From Heliocidaris tuberculata (Eukaryota > Echinodermata > Echinoidea > Camarodonta > Echinometridae): 64,000 nt of DNA. Each line of letters opens with the position of its first letter. Positions within the stretch are counted from its first letter, which is position 1. Under the pieces are notes generated by a model, which was not told where the DNA came from, made no database searches, and saw nothing but the letters and a program-made list of their open reading frames with translations. The translations under genes and the position numbers were made by a program. Shown piece by piece: positions 1 through 14,910 of the stretch. Location: NCBI GenBank assembly GCA_025618425.1, contig CM046844.1, positions 6,350,347 through 6,414,346 on the forward strand, written 5' to 3'.

Positions 1-28
1 ATAGTAGTAGTAGTAGTTGTAGTAGTAA
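1..28. repeat. (TAG)n microsatellite
   Basis: Near-perfect TAG repeat at the window start, within PLEKHM2 intron sequence. Positions 29-1116 show no recognisable exon. Confidence 0.8.
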
Positions 29-1116
29 AACATTTTTTACATGTACTTGTTCATTTATTATTATTTATTATTATACAAATAAATGGCAAGTAGAGGTGTG
101 AAAAAAAGCTCCACGCAACAAAGGCCCCATTATGTAATCCGTGATCTTCTGTGATTATTACAGATTTGTGGTGCGCTTTTGATATGTTTCTGTCATTTCA
201 ATTTTTTGCAGGTTTTTTTAAAGGCGGTTTACTGAATAAGCGTTTACCTTTGTTATGCGTATTTTACCCCAATTAATGATAAACTTTGTCATGTAGAGCT
301 CATGATAATGGTCCATATATCTTGAGGATAACTTCCTCCTTGGAGCATTTATGTTATTGTACTACCTGGCTTTTGAACTTTGAACCCTATGGTCTGTATG
401 GCTAATGTTTCACTAACAAATCCTTTGTTATCAATCTTTATACTGTTACCATAGTACTAGTATCATTATCTTGAGTCAATTTTTTTTCCTTACCCACAAA
501 TTTTTTTTTTTTTTTAGAAAGGAAGTTAGCACTATTGTTTGTGTTAAGCTTCTTCAGTATTTAGGCCAGACTTAAACCAGTACAGTATAGGAAATTAGAT
601 TAGATAAGTGGAATTGTATAAAGCACTACCTAGTTTTTATCTTTCTCTATAGCTTGAAATGTTATATTCTTCTCCAATTGTAAATATTGATTGTACATTT
701 TCTACATGTTCAATATTCATGACATACATGTACCAGGTATTTTAACGGTGCACTTAAAATTCATATTTTGCGCGGTCCACAAATGACCTAGTTCTGAGCG
801 GTCATCATTCCCTGATATTTTACCTCTTCCGGGTTTCACCATTCACTTTGTGTACAAAAAGTGCGGTCAACATTGAGCCCGATTAACATCCACCTTTTCT
901 TGTCAGTGCGGTTTTATTAAAGTGCATACGCACAGTTTTGTGTACGCGTTAAAGTGTAGGCTTAAACAATGGACACCCGCGGTAACAATTTACATCACAA
1001 TTGCTCGGCCCAGATTAGATACCTCTGTGAATAACCTGAAATCAGAGGGACTGACAGGCAAACAGACGTGTCTGTCATTGCTACAAAATAGGCATGTACA
1101 TGATATAGGTAATATT

Positions 1117-1256
1117 AATATTGACTGGCTCTACTTTCGGGGAATATCGAAAAATGTTGCCCTTAAAAGAACCATATTGCCCTCGTCTTCGACTCGGGGC
1201 AGTATGATTCTGTTGCGGGCAACATATTCGATATCCCCCTCAAGGCCAGTCAATAT
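1117..1256. mobile_element. Foldback MITE, TIR AATATTGACTGGC
   Basis: The left arm AATATTGACTGGC (1117-1129) is the exact reverse complement of the right arm (1244-1256), and pairing continues imperfectly inward through GGGGAATATCG and GGGCAACAT. It sits 30 bp upstream of a PLEKHM2 exon acceptor. Confidence 0.7.
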
Positions 1257-1287
1257 TATATAATTCTAAATGTTTTCATCTTTGCAG

Positions 1288-1357
1288 GGTTGACAACAAT
1301 CTCAAACTCTACTTAATGTTGGAGATATTCAAAATTGAAGATGAGAAATATAACAAG
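1288..1357 (+). CDS. PLEKHM2: PLEKHM2 exon (first in window)
   Basis: The acceptor is TTTGCAG at 1281-1287 and the donor is AAG|GTAAGA after 1357. It is 70 bp: one base completing an upstream codon, then 23 codons beginning VDNNLKLYLMLE. It ends in phase 0. It encodes the start of the conserved block before the PH domain. No further upstream exon could be recognised in 1-1287. Confidence 0.85.
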
Positions 1358-4300
1358 GTAAGAACATACAGATGCTCAGTAGCTAGAAGTTACTCTTTTA
1401 TTGTCTTCATAGCAATATAATATTTACTTCTTTTGTGTGTTAGTTCATTTAATCCCTTAAAAATATCATATACCTATCAGAGCTAAAGTAGCTCTTTGCA
1501 TTTGAATTGTTTATGGTAACCCAGAGACTTCTCCTAGTATACATGTACATGTATATCTTGCAGAATGTCTCGCCCATGGTACATGTACCAAACCCGGCGA
1601 AAGATATGGTTTCAAAAGAATCCACTGTACAAATATTGAAACCACTGTATTTGTTCTCCCTACTACCTGTACTGTAATAATAGTAAATGACTTCCTTTAT
1701 GAGGTAATAAAACCCTATGATTAGAAACATTTACACTTCTGTATCAAGGTTATGTTTTAAAGTGTACCAATCACCTGAAAAAATAATTTGTGTACAGCTA
1801 GAAAGTATGAAATCCACCTCAAAGAACTTTGTCTGGTATTTTATAGGTCAACAGTTAATGAATATGAAGGAAATAAAGAGTTACATGAAAATGCTCGCAT
1901 GGAACCGAACTCAGAGTTTGGTTCCGCGCGAGCCTTTACCTTGGCAAGCGCATACGGATGCGTCGAGTAGTCTACTCACGAGTCCCTTTTATGCTTATAG
2001 AGAGTGTAATTAAAATTGTTACCCTGGCTTTAGCCAGTGCATTTCAAGGATCAGGAATAAATCCTGCCAGGTACCCATTTAATACCTGGATGGAGAGTGG
2101 CAAACGTGGCTTAATGTCTTGCCAAAAGACGCTAGTGCCGGGCTGAGATTCAAACCCTCAACCCTTGGATATTGAGAGTCGAGCGAATGAACCACTATAC
2201 TATGACAACCCCACAATGTAATTACCTAAACTCATGATGACCATTACTATAATATGAATATTTGTTCTCCTTCACAGCTAATTCGTCTGAGTACTGGACA
2301 CATGGAAGGGAACCTATTGCCAGCATTTATCCTTCTCACTGATCATGCCATATATATTCTTAGAAAAGGTTAGAAAAGGTTTCCTTGTTTTCAGTATTAC
2401 ATTAAGGAGGGCCTCAGCAATCCCTTTTTGATAGTGATCTATTGATTTATCCTTCAATTCATACACTATCTTTACTCTCATGATATGCATAATTATTGCC
2501 TTGCATTGTCTCCTTTTAAAAAAAAAATTAAACATTAATTTTTATTGATTGTAGTATTTGGCAGATTATTATAATTTTCAAAATACTACTTCATTGTTTT
2601 GAGAGTACTGCTCAATAACTTGCATTTCTTGTTGTGCTTATACTACTGCCACAGTTGTTATTGGTACATGTATGTCATCTGTTATTTTAAATAACTCTGT
2701 GTACCCTGTTTTGTGTGACAGGTGAACGTAACGGCCGGTTCTCAACAGAAAGCAGGACACTTTATCATGATTTGGACTATGTCTTGGTAAGACAGTGCGA
2801 AAATATTGCTATATTTGTTGGCTTTAAAGATAAAGTCATGTGATTACATTGTGAAAGAAAATGTCTTAAAGCGATTGGGAAAGGTTGATCATGTCTACAT
2901 AAGAATTGATGTATACTGTGAGGTTTTGAAATCAAAATTATAAGAAATCTCGCTGAAAAGCACATGCACTGCACAGAGAAATGGGTATATGGGACTGCAC
3001 ACAACATATGGTATGAACGCACTTCAGCTGTTGTCTTATTTCCAATATGAGGGCATTTGAAGAGCAATCATTTTCGGTGGACATTTCTACTACAATGTAC
3101 TTCCAAACTGATCAAAAATCAATCAGAAAGCTTACAAATTATTTTTCACCTCTTCCAGAGCTCACCCTTCTCTTTAAGAGAGATAAAAGAATAAACATTT
3201 TTTTGCACTTGAGCCAGAGTCATACTTCACACATACTTCAAAGATGAGGGAAATATGGCTCTGTAAAGAACAATGTATTTAAATTTTCCTAGGTTTAATT
3301 GTCAGTCAATAATTTTATTATCCATAATAGGCACTTCAGGAGTGGAAGTCTGCAAACAAATTCTTTGTGGCACTTTAGAAGCCTTACAACATAATGCAAT
3401 TATCATGAGTTTCTGGTTGCAAAACGAGTATAAATATCGGGAAATATTGCAAACTCATACTTTCACAGTATGGGGTTGTCTATAGGAAATACAAAAGAAA
3501 TCTAAATACAGGAATTATTACTGTCACAGGGCATCTTCAAGGCCCTGGATATTTGATTCTTGCAGTTGTAGAAAGTGTGTATGCTTTGAAATGCATATAG
3601 GCTAATACTTCACTCATCAAAATGCCTTCTCTAAATGATATTTTCTCCACTGTTTACATAGTTTCAAACATGGTCTCCCCAAACATTTGTTGTTCTTCTT
3701 TTCTTATCTGAAATAGTGTACATGTATTTCACACATCACATACATGTACCTTGTACAAAGTAGAGGAAGTCATAGATAAAGTCCTCATCAATTAGCCTGT
3801 ATTACTAGATCACAAGATACCACTTTCTATTTCTAGTGCAGTATACATGTTTACTTTTTGATCAGTTTTGAGTTGTTTAACCTCGGTTTGAGATTGTGTA
3901 CACTGAACTTTGGCCTCGTTATTTGCCACATCGTGTGCCAAGCTTGATTTGGAAAGATAAATTAAAGGCTTCATCTCATGGGAGTTTTCCATGGATCATG
4001 TAAATAGACAAAGTAAACAAAAACTTGGAATTTAACACAGAATTAATAAAGTAATTTGACATTCTTTATTTTTATTTTTTATTTATTGGTATATGCTGAT
4101 TGACCAGCAGCAATGCTGAAGGGGTCAATTTACAATCAGATATGCATGTACATATATACAATAGAATCGCATCAAATATATTAAAATAAATACATAATTG
4201 GAAGCAAAACAAAGATGCAAAGACTTACGCTACACAAATAATAAGATAACAAGTGTGAAAAGTCAGAGAAAGAATAAAAAGTCAGGACTAGGAAAGAGGA

Positions 4301-5959
4301 GGGGAAGGGAAAGAAAGAAGGAGATAGTAAGTGAGAAAGGAGAAGATTTGGAAGGAATACATAAATATAACCAAGTCAGATAGGAAGCCATAATCTTGCA
4401 AAATGAGCCATTACATCTAGACATGCAATCTGAGAAGTGAAAAGGTTTGGCATGTTGGGATGCAAAGCGTGGGGGGGGGGGGGGGGGGGTTATTTCAAGA
4501 TTCTGGCAAGGTGAGGGATTGTGGATTTTCGATATCGTTCTGTATTGCATTTAATTGTAGGGAAGCCAGTCATGTTACGAAGCTGTCTTACATTTGTATT
4601 ACATCTAGGGACGGGAAGAAGGTGTTTGTGGTGGTCAGAGTTTTTGAGTTTTTGTCCAAAGCTTTATAAAGAATAGCATTGAAAAAAACCATTGATAAAT
4701 GTGACTTGGCTATGCTTAATAAGCAGTAACAATTAATATGAATGTGAATTGGATAATATTTTCACCTTATTTATGTATTACTTGTAGATCTATTTAATTG
4801 CAATTTTGATTCTAATTTTTATTGAGTTGGCTTCCATTAAATTCACTAAATTCAAAACAAGCCCTTTTGTTATATCTAGGTTTATGTTTACATATATACA
4901 GTGTATTTTGAATCCCTAATTGTATACTATATTTTCTTTGATTTAGAATTTGTATTTTGATTTGTATAACATGATTCTGTAAGAGTCATAGCTGGCCTTT
5001 CTTAGTATATGGGTCATTCCATGGGGTTGGGGCAAAAATTATGACGATGTCCATGTAACGGTGGTATGAGATTTTCTATTTCGCATGGAAGATGAAATCA
5101 TCTGTTGAAGATTTTTATGCTGTGAATATGTATAGTAGTGCCTAGACAGAATCATTCCTGTTTCGAAAAACGTTGTTACGGTTGATAGGAGACATGGTTC
5201 TTCACTTCTGGTATGTCACAAAATTTGCCCCAACCTCATGGAATGACCCATATTTGAAATGAGTTTATGACTTGATTTTATCTAGATTGGTCTCAACTAC
5301 CAGTCAGTTCAGCTTGTATGTAAGAACAGAAGGAAACATTTCTGGTTGACTACAGGCAGCCACTCATTGACAAGGTAAAAGATTTTCATCATTCTAATTC
5401 AAGACAGGATTTAATTTTCTCACAGTAAATGTACCAGGAAATGTCTTATTTTATATCGATTGCAGTAAGTGTAGTCACATGAAATGTGGTCTATATCAGA
5501 CTTGAATTTATTAGTTGCGAAAAGATATGTTACAAAGTCATCGGAGATGACTTCATTTTCATGTGCACTTTCTGTTTTGCTATTACACATCCAAGTCTTC
5601 AACATTTTTTCAAGGCAAAAATTTTAGTAGGATATATTCATAATTAATAAAAAAGTATATATATATATATATATATATATTTACTGTATACGGCATATAT
5701 TTCGTGGGGGTTTTATTTTCGCGAATCGTGAGTGTGTCGCGAAATCAACAACACGCCAAAATATTGCCAACATTAGAAGTCGGTTGAATTTGTTGTCTCC
5801 TGGTCAGAAATTCACCACTTCGCTTTGCAAAAGTACATCATCACAGCTGTTTGTAGATTTGAGAATTTTCCGACCGCGAATTCAACCACTCGCGAAATAG
5901 TCTGATTAGTCCTATTCGCGAAAATTTATGGCCGTGAAATTTATGGCTTATACAGTATC

Positions 5960-6012
<53 letters not shown>

Positions 6013-6128
6013 TGTAAACAATTGTAAGGAAATAACACATATACAACAGCTTTGGCAACTCTTGTGGAAATGATTACAATTGTGAGATATGAAAATGAGA
6101 GAATTATTCTCTCATTTCCATTTCGCAC

Positions 6129-6211
<83 letters not shown>

Positions 6212-9200
6212 TGTATATATATATATATATATATTGCTGGTCAAAAGTTTTAGTACATCCTGGATTTTGAGATGGGTTTTTATTGCAATGTCTTTTCCCC
6301 ACTTAGCTTGTTTAGGCACTGAAAATTTGGCAAAGGTTTGGTTATACATTACATGTTTTATATATTATATGTTCTGGAACATTCAGGTGTGATTTACTTT
6401 AACCCTTTCGAGACAATTGACCACATTTTTGTGGTTTGGCCCAATAACTTTTGATTTAGAGCCTTAAAAAATATACCAGATGCATGAGTAGAAAGAGCAA
6501 AAAATTCTGCACATAGTGTGTCCATTTTTGTTACATGATCATATTGCGTTTGATGCCAGGAATTTTAAAAAGGAGAATAAGATTGAACATCCTTAAATTG
6601 GCAACACATTGAGAGATTCAAAAATCATTGTTTTTTTGTCCAAATTGGCAACTTTTTCAACTTTTCGACAAAGTTCCTAACCATGTATATTACTTTCAAG
6701 ACATTACATCTTATTAGAACCATGTAGCACTAAAAGAAAAATATTATTGTTGCCAATTTGCAGAACAAAATGTGATCAATTGAGCTCTTAAATGATTCCT
6801 GTCCTGAAAGGGTTAACTGTGCTTGGTTGGATACCCACAACTGATGAAAGATGACATAACAATTTATGCTGTTTTAAATAACTTTTCTGTTCAAAATCAA
6901 AAGAAAAACAAAGTATACATTGAATTTCTCCAAAGTAGCCATAGTTTTATTTATTGACTTTCAAATTTAATGTATTCCTGTAATGAATTTCAAAAGAATT
7001 ACTATTTGAAATGTCCTATCAGTATTCTAGCACAAATGTTGCTTGGACTTCCCTGTTCAACTCATCCAAGACAAGCTGTTTAGGCTTAGGGTCCAGAGAC
7101 AGAACATGTCAAATCATTGGAATTATTTAACCTTATTTGTATATTTCTTTTAATAACAAGTACATAGTATGCAGGATCAGAAGTTACAAAATTAATGTGA
7201 TATAACATGAAATAAAAGCCTTAGTGAGCTTAGTTTCTGTCCCTAAACCCTAAATACGTACACTGTAGCCTGTGTGGGACGAGTTGAAGTAAGTGGCAGA
7301 GAGACATCTTTGGTTTCTTACTGCAAGAATACTGGAAGGATATTTAAAGCTAATTACTAATAAAAGTACTCATGTGAACATGGTAAATATATCTCATTTA
7401 CAAGGCTGTAAACAAAACAAGCTGTGGTAAATTTGAGGGATCTCTAATGTATGAGTCTTCTTACTGCAAGAATACTGGAAGGATATTTAAAGCTAATTAC
7501 TAATAAAAGTACTCATGTGAACATGGTAAATATATCTCATTTACAAGGCTGTAAACAAAACAAGCTGTGGTAAATTCAAGGGATCTCTAATGTATGAGTC
7601 CGTTTTCTATCAATTTTCGAAGAAACAAGTGTGTCAAACCGCACCTGTTATTAGGCTGCTCTTTGCCAGTTTAAATTCTTTAACCAAAACAGTGAAAGTA
7701 AAATACACTTGTAAGTATCTTATTATACATGTAAGTAGATTATTTTTATATAGTATTGAAACATGTAAAATCGTTTTTGAGAGCATTGAGAAGGTCATTT
7801 CACAGGAAATAAAAACTGATGTAAAAACGCGTCACGAAATCTAGCGTGTGCCGAAACTTTTGACCTTCACTATATATACACATACACATGTAAATCATGA
7901 AATGATTGTTAGTTTGTTAGTTAGTATATCAAGATTTTGATATCTGGCATTGTGTATTTAACTGTCAATACAACTCCTTTACTTTGGATAATTAAGAAAT
8001 ATTCAGTAGCATTACTAGAAGTAGTTTAATAATTGTTATAGTGGTAGTAAAAAGTTTTAAATGATTTACCGTGATCATCATGATTCTCTATTTTGATATT
8101 TCACAGATTCTTCTTGCATAATCTTAGAGAAGTCATGATGATGGGTAGCCTTGCAGAATCTCTGTGTGTTCTCACTGATGCTACTGCACAAGCCATTGGT
8201 CTCAAGAAATATGTAGCAGGTGAAGAAAAAGTGGAAGTAAGTATTGTTGGTTTCTTTTTTCATCAGGGATTTTGAAGACTCTCATAAAATATATTTGTAA
8301 ATGGATGCTTACTGATGATATAATTATAAATATATAATTTACTTGTGTACCATATATTTTAAATATCTGTGTAGATATTCAGGAAATAGAGAAATTTCTC
8401 TTCAATAATAATCTTTTATTTTTACTGCCATGCACGATCATGATCATAAGGGACCAGGTACAATCATGCTTTGAGCCATGCTGTTCTTCAGTTTGTACTT
8501 TGTGTATTTCCTACAATGTCTGGAACAGAAGAGGCACTTAGCAAGCAGGCATTTCATACCAATGACAGTGATTTCCTTCATCTGATTTTGTGCTATAAAT
8601 TTCCCATTTTGAGTGAGGTGTTCGAGGTCCAAATATTCATGTACACTTTTCATTTTATTTAAATGGACTATTCTGTCTTCAAAGTTTTATTCATAATTCT
8701 TGGCGCCATCAATCATTTCTATATGCCAGTCCATTCCTATGGCATAAACGCTCACAAGACATTCGTAAACTATCCTCTCTCAGTAACTTTAAGACCACGC
8801 TCAAAACCTTGTTGTTTATACAATCCTCTTTGTAAATGTAATCTTCATCCTTTTTCCCATAATTTTCTTTATATTTTCTATCTTCCTTTCACTGCACCAT
8901 GAGCATCTACCCATGATAGATACCGGCGCATTACAAGTGTTCATATTATTATTATTATTATCATTGTTATTATTCTTTATGTTGTTTGTTTGATCAACTT
9001 TCTATCGTATGTCAGATGTCAGAAGTCCGAGTCCACCTGTACACCCTAGTCCACTGGGAAGACCTTCTAGACTCCAACACAGCCGCTGACCTGCAGCTCT
9101 ACATACCAGCAACCAAGAGAAAAGGCATGCTGCACTACAAGACCAAGGAGTCCTTCTTTGTAGGGAGATACTGGAAGGCAGCCTTCTTTAAGCTTAAGCA

Positions 9201-12200
9201 GAACGTGCTGAAGAGGTACCCAAGGAAGGATTCAGAGGAGCCGGATCTCATCATAGATCTTGGGTTAGTATGAGATGAGACAGAAGAGATGGTGGTGGTA
9301 GGATTGTTTGCAGGAGGATCAACTCTTATGTGACATAATAGACCTTAAAGATGAGTTGAGTTCTGGTCATGCGATTACATTGTGAAAGAAAGCGATTGAG
9401 AAAGGTTGATCATGTGTACATAAGAATTTGTGTATACTGTGAGGTTTTGGAATCATCAAAATGATAACAAATCAACCCAATCTTGCTGAAAAGCACATTG
9501 ATTGCACACAGAAATGGGTTATGTGACTGCACACATATGTGACATGGATGTTCGGCCTGAACATTTCAGCTATTTCTCATCATGTTTCGAAAATGAGGGC
9601 ATTTGAGGTGCAAACCGTTTTCAAGGGACATTTCTACAATAATGTTCTTCCAAACTGACATAAAAGGAATGAGAAAGCTCACATTATTTTTCACCTTTCC
9701 CAGAACTCAACCTTCTCTTTAAGAATGTTTTAGATCATTAACCCTTTCAGGACAGGAATTATTTACTGGCTAAATTGATCACATTTTGTTCTTCAAATTG
9801 GCAATAATGACATTTTTCTTTTAATGCTACATGGTTCTAATAAAATGTCATGCCTTTCAAAACAACATACATGGTTAGGAACTTTGTCGAAAAGTTGAAA
9901 AAGTTGCCAATTTGGATAAAAAGCAATGATTTTGAACCTCTTGATGTGTTGCCAATTTAAGGATTTTAAAGCTTATTCTCTTTTTTAAAATTCCTGACAT
10001 CAAACACATTATGGTCATGCAATAAAAATGGACATAGTGTGTGCAGAAAATTTTGCTCTTTCTACTCATGCATCTGGTATATTTTTTAGAGCTCTGGATC
10101 AAAAGTTATTGAGCCAAACCACAAAATGTGGTCAATTGTGTTGAAAGGGTTAAAATGATAAGAAATTGACTCAGCCTTGCTGAAAAGTACAAGCACTGTA
10201 CACAGAAATATGAACATGGGACTACACACACATGTGACATGAAAGTTTGGTGCGAACTTGTGATCTATTTCTTGTCATATTTCGAATATGAGGGCATTCG
10301 ATGGGTAATCCTTTTCAGGGGACATTTCTACATGTACTATGCTGTTTTTCCAAACTGACATGCAAAAAATGAGAAAGCTTACAAAATATTTTCACCTTTA
10401 CCAAAACTCAACCTTCCTCTTAACTATTATGAGACAAAGCAAAAAGCAAAACTTATTGCACAACATAGGCTGGAATTCACAAAGGTGGTAATAGATTTAG
10501 ACCATGGTTTATGCAGCTTTTGTGGTGCTTAATTTCGCGCGTACATTTGGAAAGATCCAATAATGAACACGCGTGATTGCAAGTGCGAAATCAAGTGCAC
10601 TTATACCACAAAATCTGCATAAACCATGGTCTAAATCTATTACCACCTTTGTGAATTCCGGCCATAGTGTTTTGTTTTTTGTTTTTTGTTTTTAAATGAA
10701 ATAGCTGAACCAAACTATTTAGTGAAACTCCAGCATGAACTCTAACACTGGAAAGATTTTTTTGGAATTCCCACATTTGAAGTGAGTGGCATATTGTCCC
10801 AGTTTGCATTAATATTGTACATTTGTGTACATCCAATAAATGTAAAGTGTAATAACCTTGTGGTCTCATATATGTCTGATTCATTATGATTCATTCATTC
10901 ATTCCATTTATTTCATCCCTTCATAAAATGTACATTTACAAAAATAATTATAGAACAATCACAGTATACCAGTGCATGAATGATGAGACATCATAGGAAG
11001 GCAAGAGCCTTTATTGGTGCTGCCACAAAAAAATATATATTAACAACATCATAGAATAAAAACCTCATAAGATATATCAATACAAACAGAGAAACCAAAG
11101 CAGAGCAAAGCAAAATCAAACAATACAAAAGTAAGAGTAAGTGTTGCCGTATTAATGATTTCAACCTCCTTTTCAAAACATTAAGAGAAGGACTACGTTT
11201 GATATGTAAAGGTAAATTGTTTCAAATTTTGGGCACCTTGTAAACAATAGAATTCTTGGCTATGTTTGTTCTTGACAGTGGTTGATGGAAGTGGGAGGAA
11301 CTTTGTGTGTTGCAAGAGTTGTATGATTGAGTCACACTCTTAGGTGTACATAAGGTAACATCATGAGGGGATGTGTTACCACGGGAATCCAAAAACAAGA
11401 ACTTTTTAGTGTCTACATTTTCTTACATTATTAGATGTCTCTCAATAATTTTGAATCTCTAAATATTTTAAAGATAAAGTTGAGTTCTGGTCGTGCGATT
11501 ACATTGCACAAGAAACTGTCTCAAAACAATTGGGAAAGGATAATATAGTACGTAAGAATTGGTGTATGATGTAAGGTTTTGGAATCACCAAAATGAGAAG
11601 AAATTGACTTAATCCTGCTTAGAGTCGCGCATGCACTGCAGTGACTGCACGCAGAAAAATGGATATGGGACTACACACAAATGTTCGGCCAAAACATTTC
11701 GGCTGTTTCTTGCCTTATTTTGAATGTGAGGGCATTTGAAGAGCAGTCCGTTACAGGGGACATTTGTACTATGATAATCTTCCAAACTGACAGAGAGAAT
11801 GAGAAAGGTCACAAATTATTTTTGACCTTTCCCAGAACTCAATCTTCTCTTTACTCTTTATGAATGACCTTTGACCTTCTCATCACACAGGTCTCAGAAG
11901 TTTGGAGGGTGCAGACGTATCCACTCTGATCGTCGTTTCAGCTTTGAGCTGGTCTTCACTGACGGTAGTCAACCTCTTCAGCTGTCCTGTGAGAATGAGC
12001 TTCAGCTCTCCCACTGGCTACAGAGTATCTGTGAGGTAGCTTCACATCAGGTAGCTACCAAGCATTCCTATTTTGGAAGAATGAATCCTATTTTTTGGCC
12101 TTCAGAATAGTGATATGATCCATAGATTACTCACTTTTCTGAAAACTTTCTTGTAAAAGCATGCAAAAGACACTGCATTTCATATTATACCTTAAGAGAT

Positions 12201-14879
12201 TCTTATTTTTATGTGGAAGGTTATCACGTATGGGTACGTGTATGATTAAAGATTTGCCTGCGCTGTCATTTGAGGTGATCTGTTCATTTGACTTCAGTGG
12301 AGAGGTTCAAGGTTCAATTCTCGATTAAGCCTTTGTCAGATGATGATATGACTAATCAATTGAGATAATTCACATGTTGTAGAACCCTTTGTCAAAGTGA
12401 CCCAGCCCATCCCCTACAAAACATTTTGGTTCTGTGATTACACCCTACTCGGTCCTACTGTTTCCTTCTTGGCTGGCCACTTATCACCATCATAATAAGA
12501 TTTGAAATCTGATGCATGTTTCACGTCATTTTATGGTACTTTCCTTTCATCCTGTGCAGTTAATTTTTGGATGAAGTTTATTCTCTCATATATTATTGCA
12601 TTGAATTCATCAAATGTAATTCATTTTTCCACCATAAATAAACAAAATAAATGATCAAAGAAAACTTTCTTTTTCAGGCGACATCTGCCAATGGCCAGAT
12701 GCAAGGATAACCCTCAGGCTGGAATATCCACCCACGTACTGTAGGGGTTAAACGAATAAATGAATGTTTAATTTAATAAACATTGTTTTGTGTTTCAGCA
12801 CTCTATATCCCAAACGAAGGGGACCCAGCCTAACCCTTGCCAACCTTCATGTGCTGTCATCACATCCCGCTCTGTCCTGCTGTGTCTGGAGGATTACCAG
12901 ACACACTTCTTCAGGACTCTAGCCAGGACAGATCTTGGTAGCATCTCCCGGGTAGAGAGAAGCCAATTAAATCTTTCCTATCTGATCATGGTGAGTCAGT
13001 GAAGTCCAAGTCTATCCATACAAACCCCTCCTCTTTTAGCTCAATGGTTTCATAAGAAACACAAATTACATTTTAATGACAAAGTAGTGACCATTGTTTT
13101 TTAAATCTTCCTAATTGATGAGCTAGCCTTTGACAGGCTTCTAGCTTTTGTTGGCTCCTCTACTCCGATATTGATGCCTTTTCAAAAATTATGTATGAGT
13201 ATATTTTTATGTGTATTTGCTTGTCATTGCTTATACTTGTGGGGGGAATGGATGTAATGTACATGTACGTTACTGTGTCACATACATACAAGTATATATT
13301 GTTGCATGCAGTGTTCAAAGTTAATGAATATAAATTTTGTTTGTATTCTTTGTTTACTGGAGGCTTATGTTGATGGTAGACTCTGTTGATACATATCGGA
13401 AGAAATAATCAACTTATATAATATTATATCCTACGTCATAAAATTCTCATGCAAGGATTGGCCAGGAATGTCTCACATGAGATGAAATACTTTCACCATG
13501 AAGAAAAAATGGATATCTCGTGACGTCAGACCTCCGTATATTTTTCGATATCAAAATATTATGACATCACTTTTTTGTTTTGCTGGATATTTCGAAGCTA
13601 TCGATACCTCAACAATGTATCGCGATAATGTTTGTGCATGACAAGCCTCTTGAGCAGTGTCCGTGTATACAGGTCTACTGTGATTCTACATTTGGTTTTG
13701 ATTTTTAAAAATCTATCTAGGCTTACTCTTGTAGGATATAAATCAAATATACCATGCACTCTTTTCGAGGCACCAGTTGAAATTATGGATTCTTCGGTGA
13801 CTGGAATAGTTACTATTTTCTTTGGGGCTGTGCCCCTCATAAAATAGGGCTATGCCAGTCACCGCAAAGAATCCATAATTTCCACTGGAGCCTCCCAGTG
13901 CAAGGTATATTTGATTATTATACAGTTGTTTAAAGAGTGGCACTTTGTATCCTCATTGGAATAACTCTTTTAGTATGTAGTCTGTTGCAAATGAGCAGGT
14001 TTTTTTATTCTGAATATTATTGTGTTATTTTTTCCTTTGGATTCTTTTGGCAGAATTTCAAGAATGCAGAGTGTGACAATCCATGGCTGCTGTATTTCAA
14101 TTGCAGCAAAGAACTTGACAAGTTTGTTTCTCGCCTCTCCGTTGCATTCCAAGAGAGGACTGAGGTAACGTGTTCATGAATACATGGATACTAGCACAGT
14201 TATTCTGTAGAACAACTGCCTCTGAACAACTGGTTCAGTTACCTCAAAGGACAACTACTAATTTGAAAACTACCCCTGGGGCCTGTAACATAAAGAGATA
14301 AATCAATCTTATGATTGATAGCAATCGGAAGTCTGTGGCAAACCATATGCTGAAGAGTTGCAATTGATCGTAAGATTGATTGTATCTCTTTATGTTACAG
14401 GCCCCTGGACTACCATCCCCTCATAACTAGTCACCTACCATCTGTGTGAGCTGACCCAGATAACTAATCATCTAGGAAAACTGCCTCATAGGATAACAAA
14501 CCCCTGGAGCACCATCCCCAGAAAAGCAGTCGACTACCATCCAGGAAAACTATTTAAAATAACTAGTTCTCCCAGGATAACTAAACCCAAAGGATAACTA
14601 ACCCATCGACTACCATCCCCCAGAAAACTAGTCAACTTTGTAGAAAAACAGATGACTAGTGCCCTAGGGAAACTAACCCATAGGACAACTACCCCCCCCC
14701 CCCCAAGGGCAATTCACTAGTACATTGCTTTGGGGTAGTTGCCCCAAGGTTTCTAAATTGGGAAGTTGTCTGGGCATGGGAGAGCAGGAAATTTGGGTTG
14801 TATTTTTAATTATTTTTTTGTTTATTTGCTGTTTTTGTTTTTGTTTTTGTTTTTGTTTTGTTGTTGTTGTAATGTTGTT

Positions 14880-14910
<31 letters not shown>

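Larger units (their letters stand above)
6232..7874. mobile_element. Degenerate Tc1/mariner-like element with a nested MITE
   Basis: The left end TGCTGGTCAAAAGTTTTAG (6235 onward) mirrors the right end at 7848-7871, which reads TAGTGAAGGTCAAAAGTTTC in reverse complement. Such GGTCAAAAGTTT termini are typical of Tc1-like elements. The left end lies in a TA run and the right in TATATATA, fitting TA insertion. On the minus strand at about 7027-7080 the frame LDELNREVQATFVLEY is a possible transposase relic before a stop. A family A MITE (6399-6816) is nested inside. Confidence 0.65.

Noticed and set aside
922..1263. 113-codon frame upstream of the first exon
   Set aside because: It runs across a foldback MITE and has no splice sites or similarity to PLEKHM2.
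4263..4550. 95-codon minus-strand frame
   Set aside because: Proline run from a poly-G tract and a purine-rich repeat; no coding support.
5841..6392. Tyr/Ile repeat frames
   Set aside because: Translation of (TA)n.
13598..13943. Overlapping frames on both strands
   Set aside because: They come from the two arms of a palindromic MITE.
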